Below, one piece after another: positions 31,885-44,262 of a stretch of DNA of 64,000 nt. The DNA lies in assembly GCA_022316685.1 (NCBI GenBank), contig JAKJHU010000036.1:5095036-5159035 (forward strand), written 5' to 3'. The DNA comes from Progne subis subis. Its lineage: Eukaryota > Chordata > Aves > Passeriformes > Hirundinidae. The notes beneath the pieces were generated by a model that had not been told where the DNA came from, did no database searches, and was given only the letters and a program-made list of their open reading frames with translations. The position numbers were made by a program, and so were the translations under genes. Numbering within the stretch: the stretch's first letter is position 1; each line of letters begins with the position of its first letter.

Positions 31885-32616
31885 TGTCTTGGTTTGAAAA
31901 GACAGGTATCTGCTAGAGAGAGGTAGGCCTCTCTAGGAATGGGGAATTCCAATCCCTTCCCTCCAAGTTATTAGAATTTGGAAGATTAAAAAAAAAACTT
32001 TTCAGTCAGAGCTATGGGGAAAGGAATAACAGTCCTTTACTAGTAAATATAACAGGACAGACAAACAACAGCAGCAATTATAATAATAATAAAACAGAAC
32101 CAAGAACCCTGAGGGGCTTTGTCTCACAAGTCCTGGGCAGTCTGATCTCTTGGGATCCTGAGAGCACCAAACTGAAATGGTGAAAACTCCGGGCTGATGG
32201 CTGGAAATGGTGGGGTGTCCCAGCAGGCAGGGGGGTGTCCCGGCAGGCAAAGAGAGCAGTGCTGGAGAAACCGCAGCAGCTGGACCTGGGCTGACCCAAA
32301 ATCCAGCAGGGCAGGCAAAAAAATCCGAATTCCTGGACGCTCCAAGAGATGATAGAATTCCCAGGACCGAACCCCTCCATTAACAGTGGAATCCACACAG
32401 CCACCGGTCACTCGACCGTCCTCCCCAGAAAACCAAGCGCCGAAAAGAACCACCACCCTCAGCTCCTGGGAGCCTTTCCCTCCCGCTAAACTAAGTGATC
32501 CACTTCTTTTGTACGGGTTAAGCACCCTTTAACTATCAATATTTAGTCTCCTAGCAACTTATTGGGGGGGGGGGGGGGGGGGCGGGAAATTCCACAGGAA
32601 AACTTAACCCCTAACA
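31885..32616. mobile_element. Solo LTR inserted into a CR1
   Basis: 732 bp beginning TGTCTTGGTTTGAAAAGACA and ending CCCCTAACA, flanked by a perfect 5-bp duplication. The reverse complement begins TGTTAGGGGTTAAGTT, which looks like an avian U3 start, so the sense strand may be minus; this is not certain. It contains 19 consecutive G at 32564-32582. The minus-strand frames at 32002-32525 fall inside the LTR and are not genes. A 5-bp duplication fits ERV1/ERVL-type integrases better than the 6 bp of the large provirus. Confidence 0.88.
32564..32582 (+). repeat. Poly(G) run of 19
   Basis: Uninterrupted G run inside the nested LTR, likely length-variable and difficult to sequence exactly. Confidence 0.9.
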
Positions 32617-32621
32617 AGGGT
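32617..32621. repeat. Target-site duplication AGGGT, right copy
   Basis: Perfect copy of 31880-31884 after the LTR. Confidence 0.88.
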
Positions 32622-32925
32622 GTAGTTGGGGAGGGAGTTCATCTCTTTTCCCAAACAGTAAATGACAGTACATAGCCTCCAGCTATGTACTTCCCTGAGC
32701 CAGGGAAGGTCCAGGCTGGACAAATGTCTTCACGGAAAATGCTGTTAAACAATAGAAGGAGCTGCCCAGGGAGGTGGTGGAGTCACCATCCCTGGAGGTG
32801 TTCAGGAAACAACTGACATGGCATTTAGTGCTATGGGCGTTGGCAAGTTGATGATCAGTTGGATGTGATGGTCTCAGAGGTCTCTTCAGCCTAAATAATT
32901 TTGTGGTTCTGTGCCATTTCAGGAC
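32622..32925 (+). mobile_element. CR1 LINE 3' part, right half
   Basis: It resumes the CR1 interrupted at 31884: the 'ggagctgcccagggaggtggtggagtcaccatccctggaggtgttcagg' type block at about 32758-32808, then 'gatggtctcagaggtctcttcagcctaaataattttgtggttctgtg', the normal CR1 3' end with degraded terminal repeats. Some internal CR1 sequence just after the junction is replaced or missing (about 32640-32755). Confidence 0.92.
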
Positions 32926-35752
32926 CAACTTTGAAGTTGCACTCTATGTTTTAGCTGAAGTTTTAAAACTGCAGGCAATAGAGTCCATCACTGTCTGAAG
33001 CCAGTCTTGTTCCTTTCATTAGAGGAGGACCAGCAGAAGAAGGAGGTGACCATTTAAGCAGTTTTAGTGCAATATTGCACAAAGCAGGAAATTTATAAAC
33101 AGAAAAATATCCAGGATGATTGCTGATTTTTAAAAAGAAACAGGATTTGCAAGTTCATTTGTTCCCCGAAAAGAATTTTGGTGATTGGCAGTCTAGGCTA
33201 AATGGACACAAAAAGAACCCTTTTCTCTGACCCATTGATTATTTCATGTTTTTACATGCCATGGAAATCAGGAGATCTATGAAAAGGATCTCACATTTGT
33301 TAACCTTTTGTTACAGATACCCATTTATCATAGCATCCAGAAGATTTTACTAAGTTGTTGAAAATATATGATGCATTATAAAAAAACCAGAAACTGAAAA
33401 ATAATTTCTGAAGTGAGTTGAACCAGTGTAATATGTGAATATGTTTAAAATGATTTCTTGTGACATACACCTTTGACCAAATACTAGTAATAATGGTATA
33501 CAGGAAAATATGGTGTTAGTAGTAATAATTGGAAAATCACCTCTTCATTGGAAGATGAAAACAAACAAAAAAATGAAATAATAATAGTTTTCAGAGTGGT
33601 GTGTAATTTTTCTTCAGTTAAGTCTTTAATGAATTTAATATGTCAGTACAGTCAGAGCAGCTCCATTCCCCACATTGTAAATCCACACTGAAAGAGAGCA
33701 TATGTAAAGAATACAATTTAACAATCCTTTAACGCTATTTTGAACAAACTGCAAATGCAATTGTAGAACTATTCTATTTTTCAAATGACCTGGTAGGACC
33801 TGCAGTTTGTATAACTCATTTTGTGATGGTATTATGTTCATGTTGTCCTCTTTTATCATTAATTGGCATAGTTATAATTAGAAGTTTGGCTTGATTAAGA
33901 AAAAACCATTATGTTAAACATTTACTCAAATAAGAACCAAGCCCTTGGTTCTTATTAAAAAAAATCTAAATAATTTATGATTATTTTAAAGGGTAGACAA
34001 ATGACATATAAATATATTTTTAAAGCATTTTATAGAAACAATAGAGTTGTACATAGATGTTCATATCTATTCTTTCATATCTATTAAAAACTTCCTACAA
34101 ACATTAATAAGAGCTGTAAATAAAAAAAATAATAATAAAAAAACTGTGGTAATTTTTAGCACATTTCCACACAGATGCAGATGGAATTATAGTAATAGGG
34201 TTGAAAACGTTATGGAGTTATTGTCATGGATATGTTCATTGCCATGACTAATAACATCAGTGGGAAAGAAATGCAAGACTGACTTAGATTACGCACATAC
34301 ACAAAACAGTAAAATGTGGAGAAAGTTGGCGAGAGTAAGTGTTAAATTGTAATGGTAAGGATGAGCAGCATCAGACTTGCCCTGGAGTTGTTGGAAAATA
34401 TGTTGAAAAAGGTGCCTTGCTGTTTCTCATTTACCAAATTAGTATCTAAAATGTGCATAAATTAAAATATTTTATAGAACTCTCCTTTTTATTACTCTTC
34501 ATTATGCTGTAAGAATGGAAAGGAATTATAGTTAACAATTTAAAAATACTGTGCCATTCAGAATGAAACCTTCCATCTGTGTGTGAAAAGAAAGATGCTT
34601 GTATATTATATTTCCTTTCTGGCAATTTTATCCTATATAGAATTAGGCAAAATATTTAGAGCTTCTCAGCCCACTTCTAACAAACTCCTTTTCAAAATTA
34701 ACCATATCTTTTAATCTAAATGTCTAAGCCAGAAAAATACGACAAACATGAAAGAACTTATGCTCATATTGAAACCCCTACTATTTACTGAGCAAATGGC
34801 ATATTTAGAATTTTAAAATTATTTTTTAAATTGACAATTAATAATGGAAAACAAAAATTCTATGCTGGACAAGTACTAGAGGTTTTAATTTATTGTAAAT
34901 TGTTTTATTGTGTGACACAAGAAACACAGGTATTGTGATTAATGGGAGATCAGAATTATGCAGCATCTTTCAAGCAAGACACAATCTCACACCATCTCTC
35001 ATGAAGATTAGGTGTTTATTACAGGTCTACTGGGGTCTTAACCAAAAGCAAGGAAAGGTCTTGTTCCTCATAGTCATTGCTGTATTGACATAGAACTGAA
35101 CCAGAATTACATAGAAAGAGTCTTTGAGAATAGTGGAACAGGTTTGAAACATTTGAACTCCAAAACATTTTTGAATGGGCACATCTTATAGTCATTAAGC
35201 TATAATACAGGAACAAAATACTATATAATTCTGTACTACTTGATTGTGTATTTTAATAGCTATGTACAGTAGTATAGGATATGAATAGGTCAAATATAAT
35301 ACGTTGATTTTTAAGACACTTTTTATATATTTCTTTATATTTGTTGGTTTGGGCAAGGAAATCCTATTGCTTTTACTTTAATTCTGAAAAATATGCAGAC
35401 ACTGAGCTGATAATTCCTGTGGAATGAATATGAAGAATCTTTCTTTTCTGTTTACAAGGAATGTAAACAAATAAACAAACCAACCCATCTCTCCTCTTTT
35501 GTTCTCTTCTTTGCTATTATTATCTAGCCTTTGACATACTGAGGTGACTTTCCATAATATTCTATTACTTCAGAGTCAGTTCTTACCCTTCATTTCCACC
35601 TGGAAACCTTCACCAACCTAGAATTGTTGTTTAGGTGTCATTAAGGTTATATGGCTCATCTCCTTGCCCCTTCCAGATCAACATCACAATTTCACAGAAA
35701 GTTCCTTCACAACAGGTCTTTGAAAGGAGTGTTAGAGGTAGAATCCACTTGT
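32926..35752. other. AT-rich non-coding stretch
   Basis: Nothing coding recognised. One 12-bp inverted repeat (aataagaaccaa / ttggttcttatt, 4-nt loop) lies at 33929-33956. Confidence 0.5.
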
Positions 35753-35829
35753 TATTGCTTCCCTCAAGCAGTTGCTAACACTATTGTAGTCTTTGCAATA
35801 GTGTTAGCAACTGCTTGAGGGAAGCAATA
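35753..35829. repeat. Perfect 34-bp inverted repeat with 9-nt loop
   Basis: The arm 35753-35786 is the exact reverse complement of 35796-35829, with the loop tagtctttg between. Transcribed from either strand it would form a 77-nt hairpin with an uninterrupted 34-bp stem. The flanks show no similarity to each other. No transcript evidence is visible here. It could be a palindromic template-switch mutation, a foldback element or a small-RNA precursor. Confidence 0.97.
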
Positions 35830-38232
35830 CCTGCACATTTACAATGCAGGTTAGAATGAGGACTATTTTGATGTAGGGGCCATGGATAATGTTTTTGTGC
35901 TAAACTTAGGCAGGCATGGACCTGACCTCATATAATATTACTTATTTATTACTTTTTTCATAAAATTTTTTCAGTCTAGCAAGTACTTATAACAAAGTAA
36001 TTTTAGATGTTCTTTTGTACAAAGAATCTTGTTGTTCCTTAACTATCATGTTTCCAAGAGACTAAATACAGCAGCCAGTGGTGACTATATGTTTTATATT
36101 GTCCCAGAAAATGAAAAGACACCCAAAACACTGTGTGAGAAATCTCTGAAAGGATATGTTCATATCAGGAGTTTAGTTAAGATCTGAGAAGTATTTTTGA
36201 GATCCATCTTGCAAGTTAGTTCCCATTCCGTGATACCACTGGTGTCATAGAGGCACGTGTTGGTGTCGCAGAGCAGGCGCCCTGCACAGAAGTGATGAAA
36301 TTAGGCTGACTGTGTTAGGTTAGGCTCCTGGCATGCCTATCTCTGGCACCCTGGCTGCTTAGAAGTATCTGATTCATGGGACCAAAGCAGTTTTAGAGTA
36401 ATCATTTCTGAAATGTATATTTTATCAATATCAGGTCCACAGCCCCAGCTGTTTAGGTCTACCATCCTACTCCTACTGTGTACCATTGCTTGTTAGCTGT
36501 AAAAGCAGTCTATAGTCACCCAATGGTGGCTCTTGTCACAACAGAGAAATATGCAAGTCTGAAGAAGCTTCCAGCCATGTTTCTGTGCAAAAGGAGGAGG
36601 CAAATATTTTGTTAAGATATAACCCTGTACCCAGATTGCCCAAACCATGGGTCTGTTTCTCAGTCTTACTATAAAAATTTAGGGATCATGATCACTGGTT
36701 AAAGTGTAACAGTTCTGTAAGTGTTTGAATGAATGCTGCTGTTTGTAAAAAACCAAAAACAACAACAAACACCCCCCCCCCCCCCCCCCCCCCCCCAATT
36801 CTCACTGGAATAAAGTAGATTAAATCTATATCCTTAATTTGCAAATACAGCCCTTGAACTACTGTGATAAACATTTCATAAGCACAAAAGACAAAGGAAA
36901 TGAATACTTTCAGGTCTGAGAGGCTGTTACTAAATATAGCAAGTAAAGTACATGTATTTGTTAGAGCCTTCTAGTTATGTACACTTATCAGATGACTGCC
37001 GTACAAATTAGAAAATCAGAACATCTATGGGGTCATTAAGGTAATGCTTCTCTCAGGGTATGATTCTTCCTACAAAGTCCTGTCAAGGTTTTTATATAGT
37101 CCAGTTTAAAATGACTTAAGAAAAATTCTTCCAGATTTCACACCAGGACATTACTTTGTAATTGAATGCATATCATTCTGAGATTGCTTTACAAGTGATT
37201 GGCACTCCTCAGAATATATTTATAACACAGCTCTGGTAAAACAAACAAGTGTACTCAAATTAGATCCTGAGGAAGCTAATTTTCTTTCCCAGCCACTGCA
37301 ATACATCTGTAATTCTCCTCACTATTGACACAGTGTTGTCATGCTCAGGCATATATCTCTTAAAACGTTATAATTCTCCTGCAACCTGTGTTTTATTCTT
37401 TTCTTCCTCCTAACTGCCTCCATCTAAAATCTTTATATCCAATGTGTATGTGCTTTGACTCCAGACTCAACTGCATGAGATATTGACAGAGCATTACAGC
37501 TGGTGAAGATATGGAAAGAGGCATGATTTTTGCATTAAAGAAGACTTTTTTTTTTCTGTCCAGCTTATAGTGAAAATGCAACATCATTTGGGTTGCTGAG
37601 ATGAGCCAAGAAGCTATTAGATGTTGTCTTGCCACACAGAAGAATGCAGCAGCAGAATTTTATTTACATTTGCAAGTTTTGCAAGGAGCAAGGATCAGGA
37701 AGAGGCATTTGAAATCTTCAGGCATTAAAATACCTTGAGGAATTTTACAGAAGTTGGTATCAAATAGATGCGTCTCTAGGATAAGTGACCACATGTGCTG
37801 GCTCTGGCAATGGGATCTTGCTCCTTGGTTCAGCTTTCATGTTTCAAGCGTTCCAGTTTGCATATGGGAAGTAATGACATACTCTTACTGTAAGCATGAT
37901 GAATTCTTCTTAATAATCTAGAAGCAGAAAATATTCTGTGTCTGTCAGAATTTTCCTAAATCCTGCTAACATACCTACTAAATCATACATAGAAAGAGAG
38001 CTCGTCAGTTTTGCTGCTCCTGCATCTTGGTGTGTGTGCTGGAGCCAGAGAGCAGTATGCAGAGCTCAGAATGTCACAGGTGAACAGGCTAAAAGTAGTG
38101 CTGTAGGAAGCCTTAGGAAATACAAATATATTCTGTCAAAATATCTCACAAAGTGTCTGGATCATTAAAATAACAGATTTCCAAAGCAGCTTCACCATCT
38201 TTGCTGGTGCGTCTGTTGTATGTTGACCTTGA
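35830..38232. other. Non-coding stretch
   Basis: Contains the 25-C run at 36772-36796; otherwise ordinary AT-rich sequence with no recognised gene or repeat. Confidence 0.5.
36772..36796 (+). repeat. Poly(C) run of 25
   Basis: Twenty-five uninterrupted C after an aacaacaaaca stretch. The minus-strand frame with a Gly run across it (36692-36874) is an artefact of this tract. Confidence 0.92.
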
Positions 38233-39182
38233 TGGGTTGCACTGGGTTTGCGTGGGCAGGTTTTCAAGGTGTGGGGACAGCAGAAGTGTCTTATGCGAGA
38301 AGCTGCCAGAAGGTTCCCTTCATGCCTAGCAGAGCCGATTCCAGCCAGGTCCAGGATAGATTCTGCTCTGGCCTAGGCTGAGCCAATACAGATGATAGTA
38401 ATGTCTCTGTGATAATATATTTAAGAAGAAAAAAAGTTATTGCACAGATGTAATTGTGGCCAGAAAAAAAGCAGGATGAGAATATGTGAGAGGAACAGCT
38501 CTGCAAGATCAGTGCAGAAGGAGGGGCAGGAGCTGATCCAGGTGCCAGAGCTGAGGTTCTCCTACATCCCATGGTGCAGCCCATGGTGATGCAGCTGTGT
38601 CCCTGCAGCCCATGGAGGGCCACCGGCAACCCACCGGGAAGACTCACACTGGAGCTATTGAATGATTGAGAGGAGGCTGTTAACCCATGGAAAATCCATG
38701 CTGGAGCAGACTACTGGCAGGGACCTGCACACCCATGGGCAGGGACAAACCTGTGCTGGAGCAGGTTTCTCGGCAGAACTTGCAACTCTGCCATGGACCC
38801 ACTCTGGCCAGGCTGTACCTGAAGGACTTTGCCCCACAGAAGTGACCTAAGTTACAGCAGCTCTTATAGGACTGTTGCCTGTGGGATAGACTCATGATTG
38901 AGTAGTTGGTGCAGGAGTGTCTCCTGTGGGAGGGACCCCACAGTGGAGCAGGGGAAGTATTCCTCTCCCAGAACTGTGGGAGGAACAGTGTGTGACGAAC
39001 TGACTGTAACCCCCTTTCCCTGTCTACCTGCACCATTGGGAGGGAGAAGACAGAGCTGGGAAGGTGAGAAGGATGGGGGAAAAGTGTTTTTAAGATTTGC
39101 TTTTACTACTCATTGTCCTGCTCTAATTTTGTTAGTAATAAATTCAATATTCTTGAATTGAGTCTGTTTTGCCTGTGACAAA
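38233..39182 (+). mobile_element. Avian solo LTR with internal repeats (copy B)
   Basis: Same family and orientation as 29026-30089: gggtttgcgtgggcagg start, 'gagaagctgcc', TATA-like atatatttaagaag at about 38413, then 'gtgagaggaacagctctgcaagatcagtgcagaaggaggggcagg', the repeated 'ctggagcagg' units, and the poly(A) signal in agtaataaattc at about 39135. It ends at 'gtctgttttgcctgtgac' without the last about 130 bp seen in copy A and abuts an LTR fragment of a different family. Confidence 0.85.
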
Positions 39183-39189
39183 AACAGAT

Positions 39190-39450
39190 GTCTTATGGTA
39201 TGGAATATCCCTTTAGTCAATTTGGGTCAGCTCTGTTAGCTGTGTCCCTTCCCAACATCTTGCATGTCCCCAGCTCAGTGATGAGGGGGAGGAATGTTTG
39301 ACAGTGCTGATGCTAAGGGAGCATTTCTCAGCAGTGGCCAGAATACTGGTGTGTTATCAACACCCTTCTGGCTACCAATGCAGAGCACAGCACTGTGAGG
39401 GCTGCTGTGAAGAAATTAGCTCCTCCTCAGCCAGACCCATACAGCATCTC
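39190..39450 (-). mobile_element. Partial LTR, same type as 3178-3738
   Basis: Shares with 3500-3738 the blocks 'atggtatggaat', 'ccctttagtcaatttgggtcagct', 'tgtgtccctt', 'tatcaacacc' and a 'gaagaaattagctcc...cagccaga' end. Only this half of the LTR is present; the half expected to its left is missing and copy B stands in its place. Confidence 0.7.
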
Positions 39451-42400
39451 TGTCTTGCACTGCAGAAACATCTGGTGAGGTGTGTGTGACCACTGCCTGA
39501 GTGTAAATGCTGAGTGTAAAAGTCGATTGTTCTCACAGAGAAGGGCTGGGAAGCCCCTTCTCTCCATTAAGACCTCTGAAATCCTGGAGCAAAATCTAGG
39601 TACATTTCAGCTGGGCTTGATTGTGGAGTTGTAGAGGGTACAGGTGTCCCTGTGCTGACAGTGGGATGACTGTGAAGAGAAGCCAGGACTTGTGTGCTGG
39701 ACATAGCTTGTTCCAGCCACCTCCCACTGCTGAGCTGAGCCAAATGCCGATGTGGGTGCACCCATGAGCTTTCCACCTGGCCTCCTCCCCACTCTCCTGC
39801 TGAGGAGGGGAGTGATTAACAGAGAAGATGGTGCAGGTCTGCAGCCATCCAAGGTGAAAACACAGCCCACCACCCAGTGTAGGTATTCACATGTGATCTT
39901 GGCAACTCTTGGCTCATGCATCTGGGAGTTCAGGTCCAAGAATATACCTGGGTGTGAGTGAGAATGAAGTGTTTCAGGAAGAATAAATTGGCTTCCCTGG
40001 AAACAATACAAGCTAAAATGCTCTATGCAGTCAAGGTCACAGAGGAAGTGGAGTCTATATGGGGGAAAAGGCAAAGGTTTACCATAACATGATGTGTGGA
40101 CGCGTTATGGCACTTCAGGATTCTTTTTTACTCATTTAAACATAAAACCTAAATCCTTTGAAGGCAAAAAAGAGAAATCCTTCAGTGAATTGAAATCTAA
40201 TGCTACCTGCTGTTATAGGCTAATTGCTCACTCAATGAACTCTTATCTTTTTTGTTTCAAAATTATTAACTACTTTGGTTATTAGTGTAATTTGGTGTTA
40301 TCCTTTTTTTCTTTCCAAATTAAAATGCACTGTGATATGCTCTAAAATGAATAAGAAGTTTAATTAATTATTTTTCCAAGGGAAAACATTCAGTTTAAGT
40401 TTATATTCAATACTCCTGTTGAATACATCAGTATTATCATTAAAAGGCAATTTTGGTGCATGAGTAAAATATTTGAAAAGTGTGTGGGGTGTGTATGGTT
40501 AAAATGCTCAGCTGACTGTAAATTGATACAAAAATTCATCAGTATCTCATAGTCTATATTCTTTCTTTCAATGAACATTCCCTGTAACTCCACATTCCTT
40601 TTGCTAAACCATTCCTTGTTTCTGACTGATCCTTTAGACACTTACTTAGATATCTGGTCACTGAATCTTATTTAGTGAATCATTGATTGCCTTTTGAATA
40701 ATAGGCAAGGATCCCATACTTAATAGTTTGGTCTCTACCTACTTTTTTTTTTTTTTTTTACTTTTTTAGTTTGGCTTATCACAAGAATCACAGATATCTA
40801 CTTATCTATTAGCTTCCTTCAAATTCCTTCTGAACAAATAATTTTAATCTTCATATTTTTTTTAGCTGAGATTAGCCAACTGCTAAACTAATCTTTTCAA
40901 GAAAGTTTATTGAATCATTTGAGATAATGCCATTCCTTATCTTCATATGAACTTTGGGATGATCTTCTGGGATATTTTGAATGTGACTACTGAATTTTGA
41001 TAAAACATAAATCATATGATATCATTGGACAAATATTCAGAATGCTTGATTTGGTTAGAATGCTCAAGTTTAAAGCTAATCTTACCTGTTTGTGTATTTT
41101 TAAAAAATTACACAACTTAATTTCCAACTTTGAATTTTCATTTTATGTTGATTTTTATCATTATTAACATTATTATTTTAAAATTTAATGGTGATTTTTC
41201 AGATTTTCTAATCTACACTACCCCACAATGCTTCCTACAGTAAAACGTCTTTATTTGCTCATTTCAGTCTTGGCTGGTTTACGACAGAGAACAACCAGTC
41301 TGTATGGAAGTCAAACATCATTACACTCAACTCTAATTAGTCTGTTCTTCCATTTTCACAGGAATGTACCTCATTCATTTTGATTGTTTGACTGCATCTC
41401 ACTTTCCTATTTGGTCTTTCAGGATAAAGTCTTTCTGGGTATAAGATTAAAGGGCTTTTCTTGACCTCTATATTGCTTCCATAACAGCTTTCTGATACTT
41501 AAAACAGAACATGCTTGGTTTTGCTTATATATACATCCAGTGTGCCACCTCTGGATCCTTGTCAAAACATTGAACTTCCTATAACAGTAATTGCAACTCC
41601 CTCTATTTACCATTTTTTCAACATTTGCATTCTATAAAATCTAAGCCAGTAAAGCACTTAAGAGTCAAGGGGTAAAGTATCTCACCACCATTGTGATGCT
41701 ATACGAAATCTTAGGGTTATGCAGTTTCAATTATGTATTTGGACAGTTCACTGAATTTTTCGTTCAGTACTCCCTGCAACTATAAATTGTCTCAAAGGAG
41801 CTGGAAGAAAATCAGAAGAATTTTATTCCATAGAATTAATGATCATATTTGTTCAAAAATCTGTAAGTTGGAAACATCATGAACCTGAAGGTCTCTCTGC
41901 CTTATGTCTGGGCCAGCATCACTATTTCATTATGCATCTCATGATTCTGTTCCTTACCCGTTGAATCATTGCTCTCTGATAACAATAACAAGGTGAGACT
42001 AATATGAAGGAAACAGGTTATTTAAATTTTCTTGTAAGCTCCAACTTCCTTTCATTGAAATATCCTCATTTATTTAACATAAATAATTTTTATCAGAAGG
42101 GAACTAAACCAGGATTGTTTTTGCCAAGTGATATTTCTTTGACCTGATAACAATTTTTTTTTGCAAGTGAAAGAGACAGAAGATACTTGAGGAAATGCTG
42201 AGAAAACGAATGCATGGCTAGATATGTGTAAAGTGTATATGAAGTTAAAAATGGTATTGACTCAGTCATTAACCATAATGAGTGTGTTTAGAAAACTAGA
42301 GGAGTGTACATTTTCTGCATTCCAGCTGTTTCCCAGTGAGGATGAAACAAAATGAAACTCTATCTAGGAAATTTTGTTTATTTTTCCTGTGATATGTTTC

Positions 42401-43009
42401 AAGCACATCTGTTACAAAGTTTAGAAGGATATTATGTCAGAATTGCCAGGAGAAAGATCTGATTGTTCTTTTAATTTTACAGTGACTGCAGGTAAAGTTA
42501 GATTCTTCAGCCTAGCTGTAAATGTGTTTTGAGAGAGAATTATGTGTTCTGTTCCATTTTTTCAGAAGTTCTTCAGAGACTTACTGTTACAAAAGCAACC
42601 TAGAATCACAAGTACAGTGAGAGATAGTCAAGACATCATGACTGCTATAAAGAAGATCCATAATCAGAGATCTTGCTGTCCTAAGGTTAGTCTGAAAGAT
42701 TATCCACAGGATAATACTTGCCTATGCACGCTGGAGCTGGAAGTAAATAAGGAAAATGGTTTGGATACCAGAAAGGGATATACAATGATGCTCTGAACAT
42801 GCTGAAATGGAATTGAAAGATAAAAATGCAGATGTAATTACAAATGGAGATAGGAAGTAAAGTAACTTATAAAGGAGAATACAAAAGGCTCTTAAAGTTA
42901 CATCAGAAAAAAAAGGAGAACCAAAGAACGATTTTGGAATGTTGGATGGGGTGGTTTTTCACTGATGAAGGGCACAGAAGTGTCTGAAGTCATTGCTACC
43001 TTCTTCTAC
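39451..43009. other. Non-coding stretch
   Basis: The first about 600 bp (39500-40080) is GC-richer and may be an eroded LTR ('ctgctgaggaggggagtgattaacagag' recalls LTR ends). The rest is AT-rich, with a T run at about 40742-40760. No gene supported. Confidence 0.45.
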
Positions 43010-44262
43010 CCTCAGTTTCCAGGACATTATGAAGCAAAATCTCTCAGAAGCCAGTTCCAGGCACATAAAGGTCAAGAAGGTCATCTGGAACAATTAGCAT
43101 TGGTCTAATAAGGGCACACTCCTGTACCAATGATTCTGCTTTCTCTGAGCAAATGGCTGGCACTAGGAAGATAATTGAATGACATTTGCTTTAGTAGTGT
43201 CTAGGCTTTGACAACGTTGCCCATGGCATCATTGTATCCAAGCTGGGGAGATAAGTACTAGATGAGTAAATTATAAATAGGAAAAATGTGCTGTACCAAT
43301 TAAGGTTAATGGTTTGAAACCTAACTGACAACTGACTATGGTGTTTCTTGGCTAATACTGAAGTTGATGCTTCTTAACATTTTAATCCAGTCTGCTTAGG
43401 AGACAGAATATTTCATCATGAGGTTGATGTGAGACCTCAGAATGGGAGGACTGCTCGATACCCTGGATGGCAGGGTTTCCTTTCACAGAAACCTTGACAT
43501 GCTAGAGACAGAGTCCAACAGAAACACAATAATTCAGGAAACACAAAAATTCCTGCTATCTGAGATGGAATAAACTTGTTGAACATTACAGCCTGCCAGC
43601 CCGGAAGATGCACCGCAGAAAAGGATTGTACGGCCCTGGTGGATGAAACACCTGCCTCACTGAAAGCTAAGTGCATACTGTGTTAGTAACTGTAGAGTCA
43701 GTGAGTCAATTCTTCCTTTCTTTTTGACACTTTTAGGCCATATATATGATATTTTGCCCAGTATTGTTCCTTTCTACACAAGAAAGAGATTGACAACTTC
43801 AGAAATTCCAATATTTGGTTAAGATAATTAGGAAATGGAGCATATGACACAGGAGGAGAATAAAACTGAATAGGAGTTTTTCGGTTTGGAGAAGAGAAGA
43901 TCAAGGAAATCTAAATGCAGTCTACTAAAAGTTAAAGGGATTTATAGAAAAGACATAACCAGACTTCTGACAACCATTTACAGTGAAAGAATAAGAGGCA
44001 ACCGACGCAGATTGCAGCATAAGACCTTCCAGCAGGATACGTAAAGAAAAAAAGTCAAAAATCATAGCGAGGGTGATTAAGCATTAGAGCAGTTTTCACA
44101 GAGGGGCTATGAGAACTCCATCCTTGGAGATATTCAAAGCTTGTCTCAATAGGGCCCTGAACTGCCTGACCTAACTTTGTTCATCATCCTGCTTTAAGAA
44201 GCATGTAGACAAAATGTCTTAGAGAGATCCCTTGCAACTCAAAGCATTTTATGTTTTAAAAA
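43010..44262 (+). mobile_element. Old, gapped CR1 LINE remnant
   Basis: Recognisable CR1 pieces on the plus strand: 43040-43120 ('agttccaggcacataaaggtcaagaaggtcatctgg'), 43190-43265 ('gtctaggctttgacaacgttgcccatggcatcattgtatccaagctggggag', RT region), 43900-44040 ('gtgaaagaataagaggcaaccgac', 'ttccagcaggatac') and 44100-44260 ('gaactccatccttggagatattcaaagcttg', 'tgacctaactttgttc'). The piece at 43280-43860 is not clearly CR1. The copy is very diverged; small frames inside are not genes. Confidence 0.72.

Noticed and set aside
32002..32525. Overlapping minus-strand frames of 82-133 codons
   Set aside because: Entirely inside the nested LTR; frames disagree with each other and show no domain.
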